Assembly: GCF_001696605.3 (NCBI RefSeq)
Contig: NZ_CP031716.1
Location: 2,976,001 to 3,040,000, forward strand
From: Acinetobacter wuhouensis
GTDB lineage: Bacteria; Pseudomonadota; Gammaproteobacteria; Pseudomonadales; Moraxellaceae
Direction: 5' to 3'
Length of the DNA stretch: 64,000 nucleotides
Position 1 is the first letter of the stretch. Each line of letters opens with the position of its first letter. The notes under the pieces are model-generated. The model did no database searches. It was not told the DNA's origin and worked only from the letters and a program-made list of their open reading frames with translations. Below, one piece after another: positions 54,459-63,594 of this stretch. The position numbers and the translations under genes are program-made.

Positions 54459-56459
54459 TTAACGTTGACCCGTAATTTCTTTAAAGAACGCTTTGTTATC
54501 TGGCTCTCTGCCTAAGAAATCCACCACCAATTGCGCAGCTTTCTTCTGACCACCTTGTGACAAAATCGCCTTACGATAACGCGCGCCAACTTCTGGATTA
54601 TTTAAGTTATCACCAAATGCTGAGAGCATGTCGAGTGCCATGACTTCCGACCACATATAGCCATAATAGCCAACTTGATAACCGCCCATGATATGACCAA
54701 ACTGTCCTGGGAACTCTGTGCTTGGGACATGACCGAGTGCCGTATCTCCTTCGAGTTTTTTCCAAACATCTAAAGGCTGCGTTTTAAGTGCATCTTTCGT
54801 ATGCAATGCCATATCAAATTGTGCATATAAAGTCTGACGTGCATAACGCAAACCACGACCATAGTTATGTACTGCTTTGAGTTTTTCAATCAGTGCATCA
54901 TCGACACGTGGACAATCTGGTTTACAGTAATCTGCAAGTGTCGATAAAGTTTCTTTACGACGTGCCCATTCCTCATACATCTGCGAAGGTGCTTCAACAA
55001 AATCACGTTCTACAGAAGTGCCTGATTGTGAGGCATAGCGTGTATTAGAAAGAATGCCATGCAGTGCATGACCAAACTCATGTACAAAAGTTTCTAGTTC
55101 ATCACTATTCAAACCTTTGCGGTTAAAGTTGGTGACCAATGCTGAAATCGGTTTACGTCCTGTTAAAGTACTTCCGCCATGTACACTCCACACCGCTGCA
55201 TGACCATATTTGCCTTCACGCGGGAATTTATCCATATACAAGCCACCTAAAAGCTGACCTGTTTTTTTATCAGTGACATCATAGTATTCAACTTCATCTT
55301 GCCAAGTTTCAACTTTGGCAGGTTTGAAATCGATTCCATAAAGGTTGGATGAAATGGCAAATAACCAATCTTGAGAAGCTTGAGTTGGGAAATATTCACG
55401 TAGTTTTTCTTGGTCTACCTTGTATTTTTCTTGACGTAACTTCTCGCTCCAATAGCCCTCACTCCAGCGATTAATCTCAGCTTTTTCAATCGGAATATTT
55501 AAAGTTTTGGCTTTGAATTCACGTAAAGTTTGTACTTCTTGCTTTTCTAAAGGTGTCACGGTTTTGTGTACATCATTCAAGAAGTTATTGACTGTTTCTG
55601 GATTTTTCGCCATGCGATTTTTCAGAGTCCAATCTGCATAACTGGCTTTACCAAACAACTGCGCCAACTCATAGCGCAAGTCCATCGCTTGCTTCAGCAA
55701 TACTAAATTCTTTTCTGTACCACGACGTGTATAGGCGATTTGATAACGCTTACGTGCTTCATCACTATCGGCTAACTGCATGAATGGAAGATATTCAGGA
55801 TACTCAAAACCGAGCAGATAATTACCCTTTTCATTTTTCTTTAAATTGGCAATATAGCTGTCAGGTAAACCCTTTAACTCAGCGGGGGTAAATTCTAGTT
55901 TTTCAGGATTATCACGCACATTACGTGCATATTCTTGTTGAATCTTGGTCAACTCGTCCAAAATCACTTTTAAACGCGCTTGCTTTTCCGCAGGCAATTG
56001 CACGCCTGTATCTTCAAAACCATCTAAAATATCTTGACGAAACTTTTGATCAATCTCATTGTCCGCTTTGGATTTCACAATTTGCTGATACAAGTTTTTA
56101 TCTTGATATACCTCAGTAAGAAACTGGCTAATTTTAACTTCACAATCATCCGATGCTTTGCGTAGATCAGCATTTGGATCGACATTACTCATTAAACCGA
56201 TAGGACCATAAAAATATTCAAATGTTGAGAAAATCTGATCCCACTTTGCTAAAACATCCGCGGCAGGTGCATTTTTCTTCAATTTAATTTTAGCAAATTC
56301 AGCCAATTTTGCTTTCGTCCCTGCAATATTGGCATCACACTGTGTAGGAATATCTTTGGCTTGAAGCTTAGGTAAAGTACTACGTTCAGTATTGGCAAAA
56401 GCCAATTGCCCCATTCCTATCGTAAGCACACATAGTGTTGTGAGTTTGAATGCTTTCAT
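54459..56459 (-). CDS. Exported M3-family oligopeptidase within peptide-uptake operon
   Basis: 666 residues. A signal peptide (about 1-22, Leu-Ala-Phe-Ala) implies the enzyme is periplasmic, unlike cytosolic OpdA. The zinc site is Phe-Val-His-Glu-Phe-Gly-His-Ala-Leu-His near residue 458, with a downstream Glu for the third ligand. It hydrolyses short peptides. Being between the substrate-binding protein genes and the permease genes, it probably trims peptides before uptake. Confidence 0.88.
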   Translation of the reverse strand: MKAFKLTTLCVLTIGMGQLAFANTERSTLPKLQAKDIPTQCDANIAGTKAKLAEFAKIKLKKNAPAADVLAKWDQIFSTFEYFYGPIGLMSNVDPNADLRKASDDCEVKISQFLTEVYQDKNLYQQIVKSKADNEIDQKFRQDILDGFEDTGVQLPAEKQARLKVILDELTKIQQEYARNVRDNPEKLEFTPAELKGLPDSYIANLKKNEKGNYLLGFEYPEYLPFMQLADSDEARKRYQIAYTRRGTEKNLVLLKQAMDLRYELAQLFGKASYADWTLKNRMAKNPETVNNFLNDVHKTVTPLEKQEVQTLREFKAKTLNIPIEKAEINRWSEGYWSEKLRQEKYKVDQEKLREYFPTQASQDWLFAISSNLYGIDFKPAKVETWQDEVEYYDVTDKKTGQLLGGLYMDKFPREGKYGHAAVWSVHGGSTLTGRKPISALVTNFNRKGLNSDELETFVHEFGHALHGILSNTRYASQSGTSVERDFVEAPSQMYEEWARRKETLSTLADYCKPDCPRVDDALIEKLKAVHNYGRGLRYARQTLYAQFDMALHTKDALKTQPLDVWKKLEGDTALGHVPSTEFPGQFGHIMGGYQVGYYGYMWSEVMALDMLSAFGDNLNNPEVGARYRKAILSQGGQKKAAQLVVDFLGREPDNKAFFKEITGQR

Positions 56460-56569
56460 TTTCCATTTTCTCCATTCTTCAATTTATTAAATTTCTAATT
56501 TCAATCTATTTACATTTCAAAATTTAGCCTAGATACCACATCCAGCCCACTGTGAGAACTTGATTTAAC

Positions 56570-58390
56570 TTATTTTTTTAAATCAAAATACATCCATTCA
56601 GATGGTAAAATCGGATGCTTTTTAAAACCAATCACGCGTGGTTGCGCCAAGGCATTACGATAACGTGAGGACGCAAATTGCACAGGCATATACACTTCCA
56701 TGATTCTTGCCATTTTGCGATATAAAGCATCACGCTCAGGACTCGGTTTCATTTTTTGCGTCTGCTCATACAAACGATCATATTCAGGAATTTTCATACA
56801 ACCATTATTGGTGGCATGAATATTTTTGCCATAAAACAACTGCATAAAGTTGTCAGCATCAGGATAATCCGCCACCCAAGCAGACGCTTTAAACATGGTT
56901 TTACACTGCTTTTCTGCTTTTAATGATTCAGCAAATGGCATCGACTTGGTGGTCATTTTGATTTTAATATTATCCAAAGTCTTTTTCCAAAACTCAGCAC
57001 CCTGCTGACTGCGTGCTGTATTCCCTGTCGTCATTTCGATCACCAAAGGTTCACCATTGGGCAATGTCCGCCAACCATCAGCGCCGACTTTATAGTGATA
57101 ACGATCTAAGAGTAAATTGGCGGCTTTGATTGAATAAGGAATACTGCTTTTATAGTTCGGGTCATGACCGACAATACCTTGTGGAATTGGATATTGCAGT
57201 TTTTCAGCATCACCTTTCGATAACACTTTGATCTGTGTATCTGCTGAATATGCCATTGCCATCGCACGGCGTAATGCAATCTTATCTTTGCTTAAACCAC
57301 CAACAACAGGATTCCGCATATTCCAATAATGATAGTCAATAGATGGATCAAGAATACGAGACAGTTGTACACCTTTTTTGGCTAACTCAGGTTTCAACTT
57401 TCCATCCTGAATGGCTTGAACCACCAAATCACCATCTAAAATAAACAGATCAGTTTCATTCTTACTAAAAGACAACCAACGTGATTGTCCCTCTTCCATC
57501 ACTTGAATATCGACCACACCAATTTGAGGCATTTTTTTGCCTTTCATTGCATCTACGATTTTTTGATCTTCAGATGTAGATGCTTTGAAATCCCAAATAT
57601 AACTACGAAAATCAGGATTGGCTTTGAGGATGATCCGTGAACCTGGCACCCATTTTGATAAGACATAAGGTCCTGTGCCCACTGGATTCTTCATTGCAAA
57701 TCCAGCTTTATCACGATAGTGTTCAATCACTTCACGTGCAACAGCCCCTGCAGGTTGATGCGCCAATAGCATAGGAAAATTTTGATCAGGTTGTGTCAAT
57801 TTAATCACTAATGTATAGCGATCAGTCGCTTTTAAACCCTCAACTGGACGATCATAATTAAATTTGCCTGTTTTTTTGGCATCTGCAAGAACACTATCCA
57901 TTCCTGCCACTTTGCCATCAAGCAACCAACTATTCGGTGAATGTAAACTAGGATCTAACAGTCGCTTATAAGAATAGACATAATCTTGCGCAGTGAGTTC
58001 TCGTGGTTTTCCTTTAAATACAGGATCTTTGGCAAAAAAAATGCCTTTTTGAATTTTAAAGGTATAAGTCAGACCATCCGCACTGACTTCAGGCAATGCG
58101 ACTGCTGTTCGTGGAACTAATTTTGCAGGTGAGGCTAAATAATCGTATGTGTACAAACCTTCAAAAATAGAATTATGCACATGAGCAGAATAGAGATCTT
58201 GTGTACCTGCTGGGTCAAACCCTGTCTCCGCAACTGGAAATACATAGCGTAATACTTTATTTGGGTCTGCCGGACTTTTTGCATCTACATTCATCGTCAC
58301 TGTCGAAGCCATGCTCGCAAACAGAATACTTGCCCCAATCTGTTTAAACTTCCGATTAAAATTATCCTTCATCATTCCCTTCAACTTCAT
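56570..58390 (-). CDS. Peptide ABC transporter substrate-binding protein (SBP_bac_5), second copy
   Basis: 606 residues with a signal peptide (cleavage near Val-Asp-Ala-Lys, about 38). SBP_bac_5 pattern: Pro-Asn-Lys-Val-Leu-Arg-Tyr-Val-Phe, Phe-Glu-Gly-Leu-Tyr-Thr-Tyr-Asp, Leu-Thr-Ala-Gln-Asp-Tyr-Val-Tyr-Ser, Gly-Thr-Gly-Pro-Tyr-Val-Leu. It would bind extracytoplasmic peptides for the adjacent permease. Start could be one of three nearby ATGs (58390, 58375, 58372). A clear paralogue of the gene before it. Confidence 0.88.
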   Translation of the reverse strand: MKLKGMMKDNFNRKFKQIGASILFASMASTVTMNVDAKSPADPNKVLRYVFPVAETGFDPAGTQDLYSAHVHNSIFEGLYTYDYLASPAKLVPRTAVALPEVSADGLTYTFKIQKGIFFAKDPVFKGKPRELTAQDYVYSYKRLLDPSLHSPNSWLLDGKVAGMDSVLADAKKTGKFNYDRPVEGLKATDRYTLVIKLTQPDQNFPMLLAHQPAGAVAREVIEHYRDKAGFAMKNPVGTGPYVLSKWVPGSRIILKANPDFRSYIWDFKASTSEDQKIVDAMKGKKMPQIGVVDIQVMEEGQSRWLSFSKNETDLFILDGDLVVQAIQDGKLKPELAKKGVQLSRILDPSIDYHYWNMRNPVVGGLSKDKIALRRAMAMAYSADTQIKVLSKGDAEKLQYPIPQGIVGHDPNYKSSIPYSIKAANLLLDRYHYKVGADGWRTLPNGEPLVIEMTTGNTARSQQGAEFWKKTLDNIKIKMTTKSMPFAESLKAEKQCKTMFKASAWVADYPDADNFMQLFYGKNIHATNNGCMKIPEYDRLYEQTQKMKPSPERDALYRKMARIMEVYMPVQFASSRYRNALAQPRVIGFKKHPILPSEWMYFDLKK

Positions 58391-58393
58391 TCT

Positions 58394-60178
58394 TTATTTT
58401 TTAACTGGCTGAATATCGACATATTGCCACACGCTATTCATCATTGGATGTGCTTTATAACCTTGCACTTGCGGATGCATTAGCCAACTACGTAAGCGTG
58501 TGCTCCCTACAATCCATGGATTATCTGCTTCAATTTGACGATTCATTTTTTCATATAAAGGAACACGTTGCTGTGGTAGCAATGCTAAAGCTTGTGTGTA
58601 AAGTGAATCATAGGCTTTGGACTGATAACAACTGATATTACCTCGACCAGAGTTCGGTCCATATAAAAGTTGTGCGAAGTTTTCACCTTCGGGAAAATCA
58701 GCAATCCATGCACTGCCCCACAGCATATATTTACATTGCATGGCGGCTTTCATATTGTCAGCAAAATTACTCACAATAAACTCACTGCGCAATCCAACTG
58801 CATCTAAATTCTTTTTCCATAATTCAGATAAAATCACATCTTTTGAACTACTTTGCATCAAGAATTTGATGCTTAAAGGCTTACCATTTGGCAAGGTTCG
58901 ATAACCATCTTTACCTTTTTTATAGCCAAAGCGATCGAGTAATTTATTGGCAAGTAAAGGGTTATAAGCAATACTACTTCTATATTTAGGGTCATAACCT
59001 TGCACCCCCTCTGGAATGAACATTTCAGCTTTTGTTGCTTGCCCTTTATATAATTGTTTGATCGACTCTTCATCATTATAAGACATCGCAATAGCACGAC
59101 GTAACGCAATCTTATCGAGACTAAAACCACCAATCACAGGATCTTTCATATTGATCGAAGTATAAGTCACTTCAGGATCTTTATTTTGAAATAACTTAAT
59201 GCCGAGCTTTTGTAGTGCTGGTTTGAGTTGCTTACCATCTAAAGCTTGCGGGACAGCATTTGAAGTAAGTTTATCGTAATCAAGTTGCCCCGATTTAAAT
59301 GCGAGCCAACGTGATTGTTCTTCTTCGATAATGCTGATATTGACCTTGCCCACTTGAGGCATTTTTTTACCAGCCATCTCCTTGACCAGTTGATTATCCC
59401 ATGCTGTACCTGTGGATTTATAATCCCAAGTAAAACCACGATAGTCAGGGTTTGCGACCAATTCAATTTTACTGCGTGGCACATAGCGACTGAGTTGATA
59501 AGGTCCTGTTCCGACTGGATGTTGGCCTAGACGATCACCATAAAATTCAACCACTTCTCTAGCTGTAGCACCAAAGGTCACATAGGCAAGAATATACGGA
59601 AAATTATAATCAGAACGCGTTAAAGTAATTTGTAAGGTATATTTATCCAGTGCTTTTAGCCCAGCAATCGGTGCGTCGTAGTTAAACTTACCTGTTTTTT
59701 TCGCAGAATCGACCAGTTGATTTAAGCCAACTATTTTACCGTCAATGAATGAGAACGTTGGTGAAACATTTTTAGGATCACTGATCCGCTGAATCGAATA
59801 AATATAATCTTGCGCAGTTAGCTCACGACGCTTTCCTTTAAAAGCAGGATCGTCGGTAAAATAAATTCCTGATTTTATTTTAAATGTATAAACTTTGCCA
59901 TCTTGCTCAATTTTAGGTAAGGTCTGAGCGGTGTTGGGAACCAGTACTACTGGCCGAGCAAGGTAATCATATTTTAATAATGGCTCAAAAATCGCCTCTG
60001 CAATATTGCCACTATAAAAATTATAAGTTTTGACCATATCAAAACCATCATCTGGCGCTTCAAATGCTAGATTTAAAACTTTATTTGGCTGTGCAGGTGT
60101 TTTCGCAACTGCTAGCCCCCCACCACTTATTGCACACGCCAGTAGCGCAACTTGTAAAAACTTCGATTCCAAATTCAT
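58394..60178 (-). CDS. Peptide ABC transporter substrate-binding protein (SBP_bac_5), first copy and first gene of operon
   Basis: 594 residues, signal peptide about 1-25. Same domain as the next gene: Pro-Asn-Lys-Val-Leu-Asn-Leu-Ala-Phe-Glu, Leu-Thr-Ala-Gln-Asp-Tyr-Ile-Tyr-Ser, Gly-Thr-Gly-Pro-Tyr-Gln-Leu-Ser. Only 3 bases separate the two genes. Divergence between the pair suggests different ligand preferences. Confidence 0.88.
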   Translation of the reverse strand: MNLESKFLQVALLACAISGGGLAVAKTPAQPNKVLNLAFEAPDDGFDMVKTYNFYSGNIAEAIFEPLLKYDYLARPVVLVPNTAQTLPKIEQDGKVYTFKIKSGIYFTDDPAFKGKRRELTAQDYIYSIQRISDPKNVSPTFSFIDGKIVGLNQLVDSAKKTGKFNYDAPIAGLKALDKYTLQITLTRSDYNFPYILAYVTFGATAREVVEFYGDRLGQHPVGTGPYQLSRYVPRSKIELVANPDYRGFTWDYKSTGTAWDNQLVKEMAGKKMPQVGKVNISIIEEEQSRWLAFKSGQLDYDKLTSNAVPQALDGKQLKPALQKLGIKLFQNKDPEVTYTSINMKDPVIGGFSLDKIALRRAIAMSYNDEESIKQLYKGQATKAEMFIPEGVQGYDPKYRSSIAYNPLLANKLLDRFGYKKGKDGYRTLPNGKPLSIKFLMQSSSKDVILSELWKKNLDAVGLRSEFIVSNFADNMKAAMQCKYMLWGSAWIADFPEGENFAQLLYGPNSGRGNISCYQSKAYDSLYTQALALLPQQRVPLYEKMNRQIEADNPWIVGSTRLRSWLMHPQVQGYKAHPMMNSVWQYVDIQPVKK

Positions 60179-60851
60179 ACCTATCTATTTTTATTTATCA
60201 AATTGGGTTAAACATCCTGTTTATATTTCCATCATCTTCATGCGCCATTTGGCAATGCCTTAAACAGTAAAATAACACTAGAGAAAATTAGATGTTATAA
60301 CAGTTTAAATTTAAATCAAATTTCATTTTTTAAGTCCAACTCAACCCAATTTAATTTATTTTTATCTTGAGGTCTGTTGACATTTGTTGCGTAAAAATAA
60401 AGAGATAGTAAATTGATTAAAACGAGGAATAAATGCTCTGCATCCTGCACTATATTGTCCTGCATTGTAGGTATATGACTATTTTCCACATCAATCTTTC
60501 AGGTGATAAAAATCTTAGATCTTTTGTACTCACCATACGAATAAGATTTTTTTAGTAAAATGCTATATATTTTTAAGAGTTATAGCGATATAGTTTGCAC
60601 TTAGTTCACCGATAACAATACAGCAATATCGAGAAATACAATAAATAGATAATTTCCAATACAGTTATGACACATATTTCTTAAGCAAACTGATGAGTTT
60701 GGTTATCTAAATAATGACGTATAGGTTTTCATTGGTATTTTTCAAATCTTGTTTAGGCAAATTTAGACCAGATTTGTGAAATGATTTTAAATCAATCAAA
60801 AATTAAATGTTGTCAATATTTTATTGTTTAACGCTTATTATGGGAGTAAAG
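60179..60851. other. Divergent intergenic region between peptide-uptake operon and tonB
   Basis: 673 AT-rich bases with no gene. It must hold two promoters. I looked for a Fur box ahead of tonB and found no convincing one. Confidence 0.45.
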
Positions 60852-61658
60852 ATGGGCAAGCGTTTTACAGAATTAGAAAATAGCACAACCAAGCGCTTCG
60901 TTAGTTTGGGTATCGTTATTCTCCTACATCTTATAGTTCTCTATGGATTAAGCACGGCGCTATCAAAAAAAGTAGAAACGCCAACAGAAGTTCCTGTCGA
61001 AGCCCTTATTTTTCAGGACACTGTACCTAAATCTGAAAGCTTACATGTGGTTAATCTGCAATCTAAATCCGCTGTCGCAGTAAAAAAAACAGCGAAAACG
61101 ACACACGCCAAAAGCAATAAAAAACCATTAAGGAAAGCTAAATCTACTTCATCCAATTCAGCAAGTTCGGCAAGTTCGGCAAGTTCGGCAAGTTCGGCAA
61201 GTTCGGCAAGTTCGGCAAGTTCGGCAAGTTCGGCAAGTTCGGCAAGTTCGGCAAGTTCGGCAAGTTCGGCAAGTTCGGCAAGTTCGGCAACAGATACCGA
61301 ATTACCAGCTTCAAGTCCACAAGCCTCATCAACATCAACAGCATCCTCTTCAACCACAACAATAAAACCAAAAGGTGAAACGCGTGGTGTCACCGCTGGG
61401 GAAAAAGCCTGTAAGCGCCCAGAATATCCAGATGACGCAATAGCAAAGAAAGAACAAGGGAGCATTATTGTTTCACTCTTTGTCAGTCGTAATGGTGTTG
61501 TAAAAGAATCGAAAATTAAAAAAACCACTGGGAGTAAAGCTTTAGACCAAGCAGCAGCTAAGGCTTTCAGTTTATGTGGTTTCAAACCCGCATTAAAAGA
61601 TGGTGAACCTCAAGATGCGTGGTACGACATTCCTTATGAATTTGAACTGGATGAATAA
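60852..61658 (+). CDS. tonB: TonB energy transducer with Ser-Ala repeat linker
   Basis: 268 residues from the ATG at 60852 (GGGAG 5 bases upstream). A short cytosolic N-terminus is followed by a membrane anchor (about 18-38, Gly-Ile-Val-Ile-Leu-Leu-His). The periplasmic linker has Lys-rich stretches, then 14 tandem Ser-Ala-Ser units (about 104-146). The C-terminal TonB domain has Pro-Glu-Tyr-Pro-Asp-Asp-Ala, Gly-Ser-Ile-Ile-Val-Ser-Leu-Phe-Val and a Cys pair. Transmits proton-motive force to outer-membrane receptors. The usual Pro/Lys-rich linker is replaced by Ser/Ala. Confidence 0.92.
   Translation: MGKRFTELENSTTKRFVSLGIVILLHLIVLYGLSTALSKKVETPTEVPVEALIFQDTVPKSESLHVVNLQSKSAVAVKKTAKTTHAKSNKKPLRKAKSTSSNSASSASSASSASSASSASSASSASSASSASSASSASSASSASSATDTELPASSPQASSTSTASSSTTTIKPKGETRGVTAGEKACKRPEYPDDAIAKKEQGSIIVSLFVSRNGVVKESKIKKTTGSKALDQAAAKAFSLCGFKPALKDGEPQDAWYDIPYEFELDE
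61161..61286 (+). repeat. 14 x 9-bp tandem repeat (GCAAGTTCG) in tonB
   Basis: Fourteen uninterrupted, identical copies of GCAAGTTCG encode Ser-Ala-Ser units. Identical nucleotides, not only amino acids, point to recent slippage expansion. The unit length keeps the frame. Confidence 0.95.
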
Positions 61659-61713
61659 AGAACAATGCACAAATTAGCAATGAATAAATTAATAAAAATT
61701 TTGGAGATAACAG

Positions 61714-62580
61714 ATGTATAACACACGATCAATTCAACGTTTTATCTTCGCAGGAATCTTAGCAACGAGCACTTTACTTCCTATTGTTTCAGTATTTGCA
61801 GAAGAAGCGTCCACAATGGCTGTAGCTGTAGAAACAACAAATACAGTATCAACTGATGTACCTGTACCTCCACCACAACCTGTTACTGTTCAGCCAGCAG
61901 CTAATCCATACGGTTTTGAAGCCTTATGGAATGAGGGAGATCTAATTACAAAATCAACAATCTTCATTTTATTACTCATGTCAATTGGGACGTGGTACAT
62001 CATCATTACCAAGTTTATCCAACAAGCAAAAATTAAGCGTCAAGGTAAAGAAGCTGAAGCGAAATTTTGGGATGCCGCTTCGATTGATACAGCCGCTGAA
62101 ACTTTAGATGAAGCAAGTGCATATCGTTTTATTGCTGAAAAAGGCATTAACTCGACTAAAAAGCATGGTGGTAACTTACTTGAACGGATTGATTTCAACA
62201 CTTGGGTGACGATTTCTATCCAACGTGCCATTGATAAAATCCAGAGCCATTTAAGTGGTGGCTTAGCTTTCCTAGCAACTGTTGGCTCAACCGCACCATT
62301 TGTTGGATTGTTTGGTACAGTTTGGGGAATTTACCATGCATTAACAGCGATCGGTATTTCAGGTCAAGCATCGATTGATAAAGTTGCAGGTCCTGTTGGT
62401 GAAGCCTTGATTATGACTGCAATCGGTCTTGCTGTCGCAGTACCTGCTGTACTGGGTTATAACTGGTTAACACGTCGCAACAAAGCAGTATTAGACAATG
62501 TTCGTACTTTTGGTTCCGACTTACACACTGTACTACTCAGTGGCGAAATCAAAAATGATTCGAAAAGCGATAGCAAATAA
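61714..62580 (+). CDS. exbB: ExbB proton-channel protein
   Basis: 288 residues. The N-terminus is a signal-like segment (about 1-30) with a Val/Pro-rich spacer, then three membrane helices (about 82-102, 185-210, 222-245). The MotA/TolQ/ExbB signature Gly-Gly-Leu-Ala-Phe-Leu-Ala-Thr-Val-Gly-Ser-Thr-Ala-Pro-Phe-Val-Gly-Leu-Phe-Gly-Thr-Val-Trp is complete. It energises TonB together with ExbD. Extended periplasmic N-termini are known in several ExbB types. Confidence 0.93.
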   Translation: MYNTRSIQRFIFAGILATSTLLPIVSVFAEEASTMAVAVETTNTVSTDVPVPPPQPVTVQPAANPYGFEALWNEGDLITKSTIFILLLMSIGTWYIIITKFIQQAKIKRQGKEAEAKFWDAASIDTAAETLDEASAYRFIAEKGINSTKKHGGNLLERIDFNTWVTISIQRAIDKIQSHLSGGLAFLATVGSTAPFVGLFGTVWGIYHALTAIGISGQASIDKVAGPVGEALIMTAIGLAVAVPAVLGYNWLTRRNKAVLDNVRTFGSDLHTVLLSGEIKNDSKSDSK

Positions 62581-62594
62581 GCGAGGCGACAACC

Positions 62595-63020
62595 ATGGGA
62601 ATGAATATAAGCTCAGGTGATGATGAAGATGATGTAATCTCAGCCATTAATACCACCCCTTTGGTTGATATTATGTTGGTATTATTAATTATTTTCCTCA
62701 TTACAGTCCCAGTTGCAATCCATACTGTTCCAGTGAAGTTACCTGAAGAGAAGAATACTCCTTATGTAACTAAACCCATTAATGTTCAAATTGCAGTCAA
62801 TAAAGCAGGTGATATTTTTTGGAATGAAAAGTACATTGCAGACAAAGCAACACTGATCAGCCGTCTACAAGTTGAAGCTAAGAAAACACCTCAGCCTGAA
62901 GTTCATATACGCGGTGACCAAGTTACAAAATTTGAAGCCATCGATGAAGTGATCAGTGCCGCAAAGAATGCAGGGATCGGTAAAATCGCTTTTGTCACTA
63001 CACCTGTCGCAGCACCATAG
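62595..63020 (+). CDS. exbD: ExbD protein, copy 1
   Basis: 141 residues. Cytosolic start with Asp-Asp-Glu-Asp-Asp, membrane helix with the essential Asp in Pro-Leu-Val-Asp-Ile-Met-Leu-Val-Leu-Leu, and periplasmic domain with Val-His-Ile-Arg-Gly-Asp-Gln. It lies 14 bases after exbB. Confidence 0.92.
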   Translation: MGMNISSGDDEDDVISAINTTPLVDIMLVLLIIFLITVPVAIHTVPVKLPEEKNTPYVTKPINVQIAVNKAGDIFWNEKYIADKATLISRLQVEAKKTPQPEVHIRGDQVTKFEAIDEVISAAKNAGIGKIAFVTTPVAAP

Positions 63021-63036
63021 TCGGGAGAAACATCTT

Positions 63037-63456
63037 ATGGGTATGAATGTTGGTTCCAATAAAGACGATGATGATGTGATGTTAGACGTCAATATGACAC
63101 CACTTATTGATGTGATGTTGGTATTGTTGATTATGTTTATTATCACCATACCAATTCCCAATAACTCGATTAACATTGACTTGCCTAATGGCGCGCCACC
63201 ACCACCAACCAATGAGAAACCACCTGAGCCTGTTAACTTAAAAATTGATGCGCAAGGTAAAATTTTTTGGAATGGTCAGCCCGTTGCAGATAAACAGGCT
63301 TTAGAAGTTTTGTTTAATGGTGTAGCACAACAAAAAGATCAAGACACGATCAAAGTGCAACCTGACAAAATGACTGAATATAAAGATGTTGCAATGGTCA
63401 TGGCGGCTGCTCAACGCTCAAATGTGAAAAAGATTGGTATTTCAGCCAGTCAATAA
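63037..63456 (+). CDS. exbD: ExbD protein, copy 2
   Basis: 139 residues from the ATG at 63037 (GGGAG site upstream), although the frame is open further back inside exbD1. Membrane helix with Pro-Leu-Ile-Asp-Val-Met-Leu-Val-Leu-Leu carries the proton-path Asp. A Pro-rich segment (Ala-Pro-Pro-Pro-Pro-Thr) follows. Two ExbDs beside one ExbB is a layout known from Xanthomonas. Confidence 0.92.
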   Translation: MGMNVGSNKDDDDVMLDVNMTPLIDVMLVLLIMFIITIPIPNNSINIDLPNGAPPPPTNEKPPEPVNLKIDAQGKIFWNGQPVADKQALEVLFNGVAQQKDQDTIKVQPDKMTEYKDVAMVMAAAQRSNVKKIGISASQ

Positions 63457-63472
63457 GCATCAAAATTAATCT

Positions 63473-63506
63473 AAAACCGCTCAACATAATTGTATGGGCG
63501 GTTTTT
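63473..63506 (+). terminator. Rho-independent terminator of exbB-exbD-exbD
   Basis: AAAACCGC/GCGGTTTT with a 17-nt loop and a T tract. A second copy of the arm AAAAGCGGTTTTTT follows at about 63516-63528. Confidence 0.65.
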
Positions 63507-63594
63507 ATATAAATAAAAGCGGTTTTTTAATGACTCATAAAGACTGTACAATTACTCGAACCACTACATCCGCGTTTGTTCAATTAAATCAAAT

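Noticed and set aside
60179..60851. Fur box upstream of tonB
   Set aside because: No stretch matches the operator well enough; only short GATAAT-like pieces occur.
61161..61286. Tandem repeat as a CRISPR-like array
   Set aside because: The units are 9 bp, directly adjacent and without spacers, and they encode Ser-Ala-Ser in frame within tonB.
61013..61585. Minus-strand frame of Leu-Ala-Glu repeats opposite tonB
   Set aside because: It is the mirror of the tonB repeat, with no ribosome site or family.
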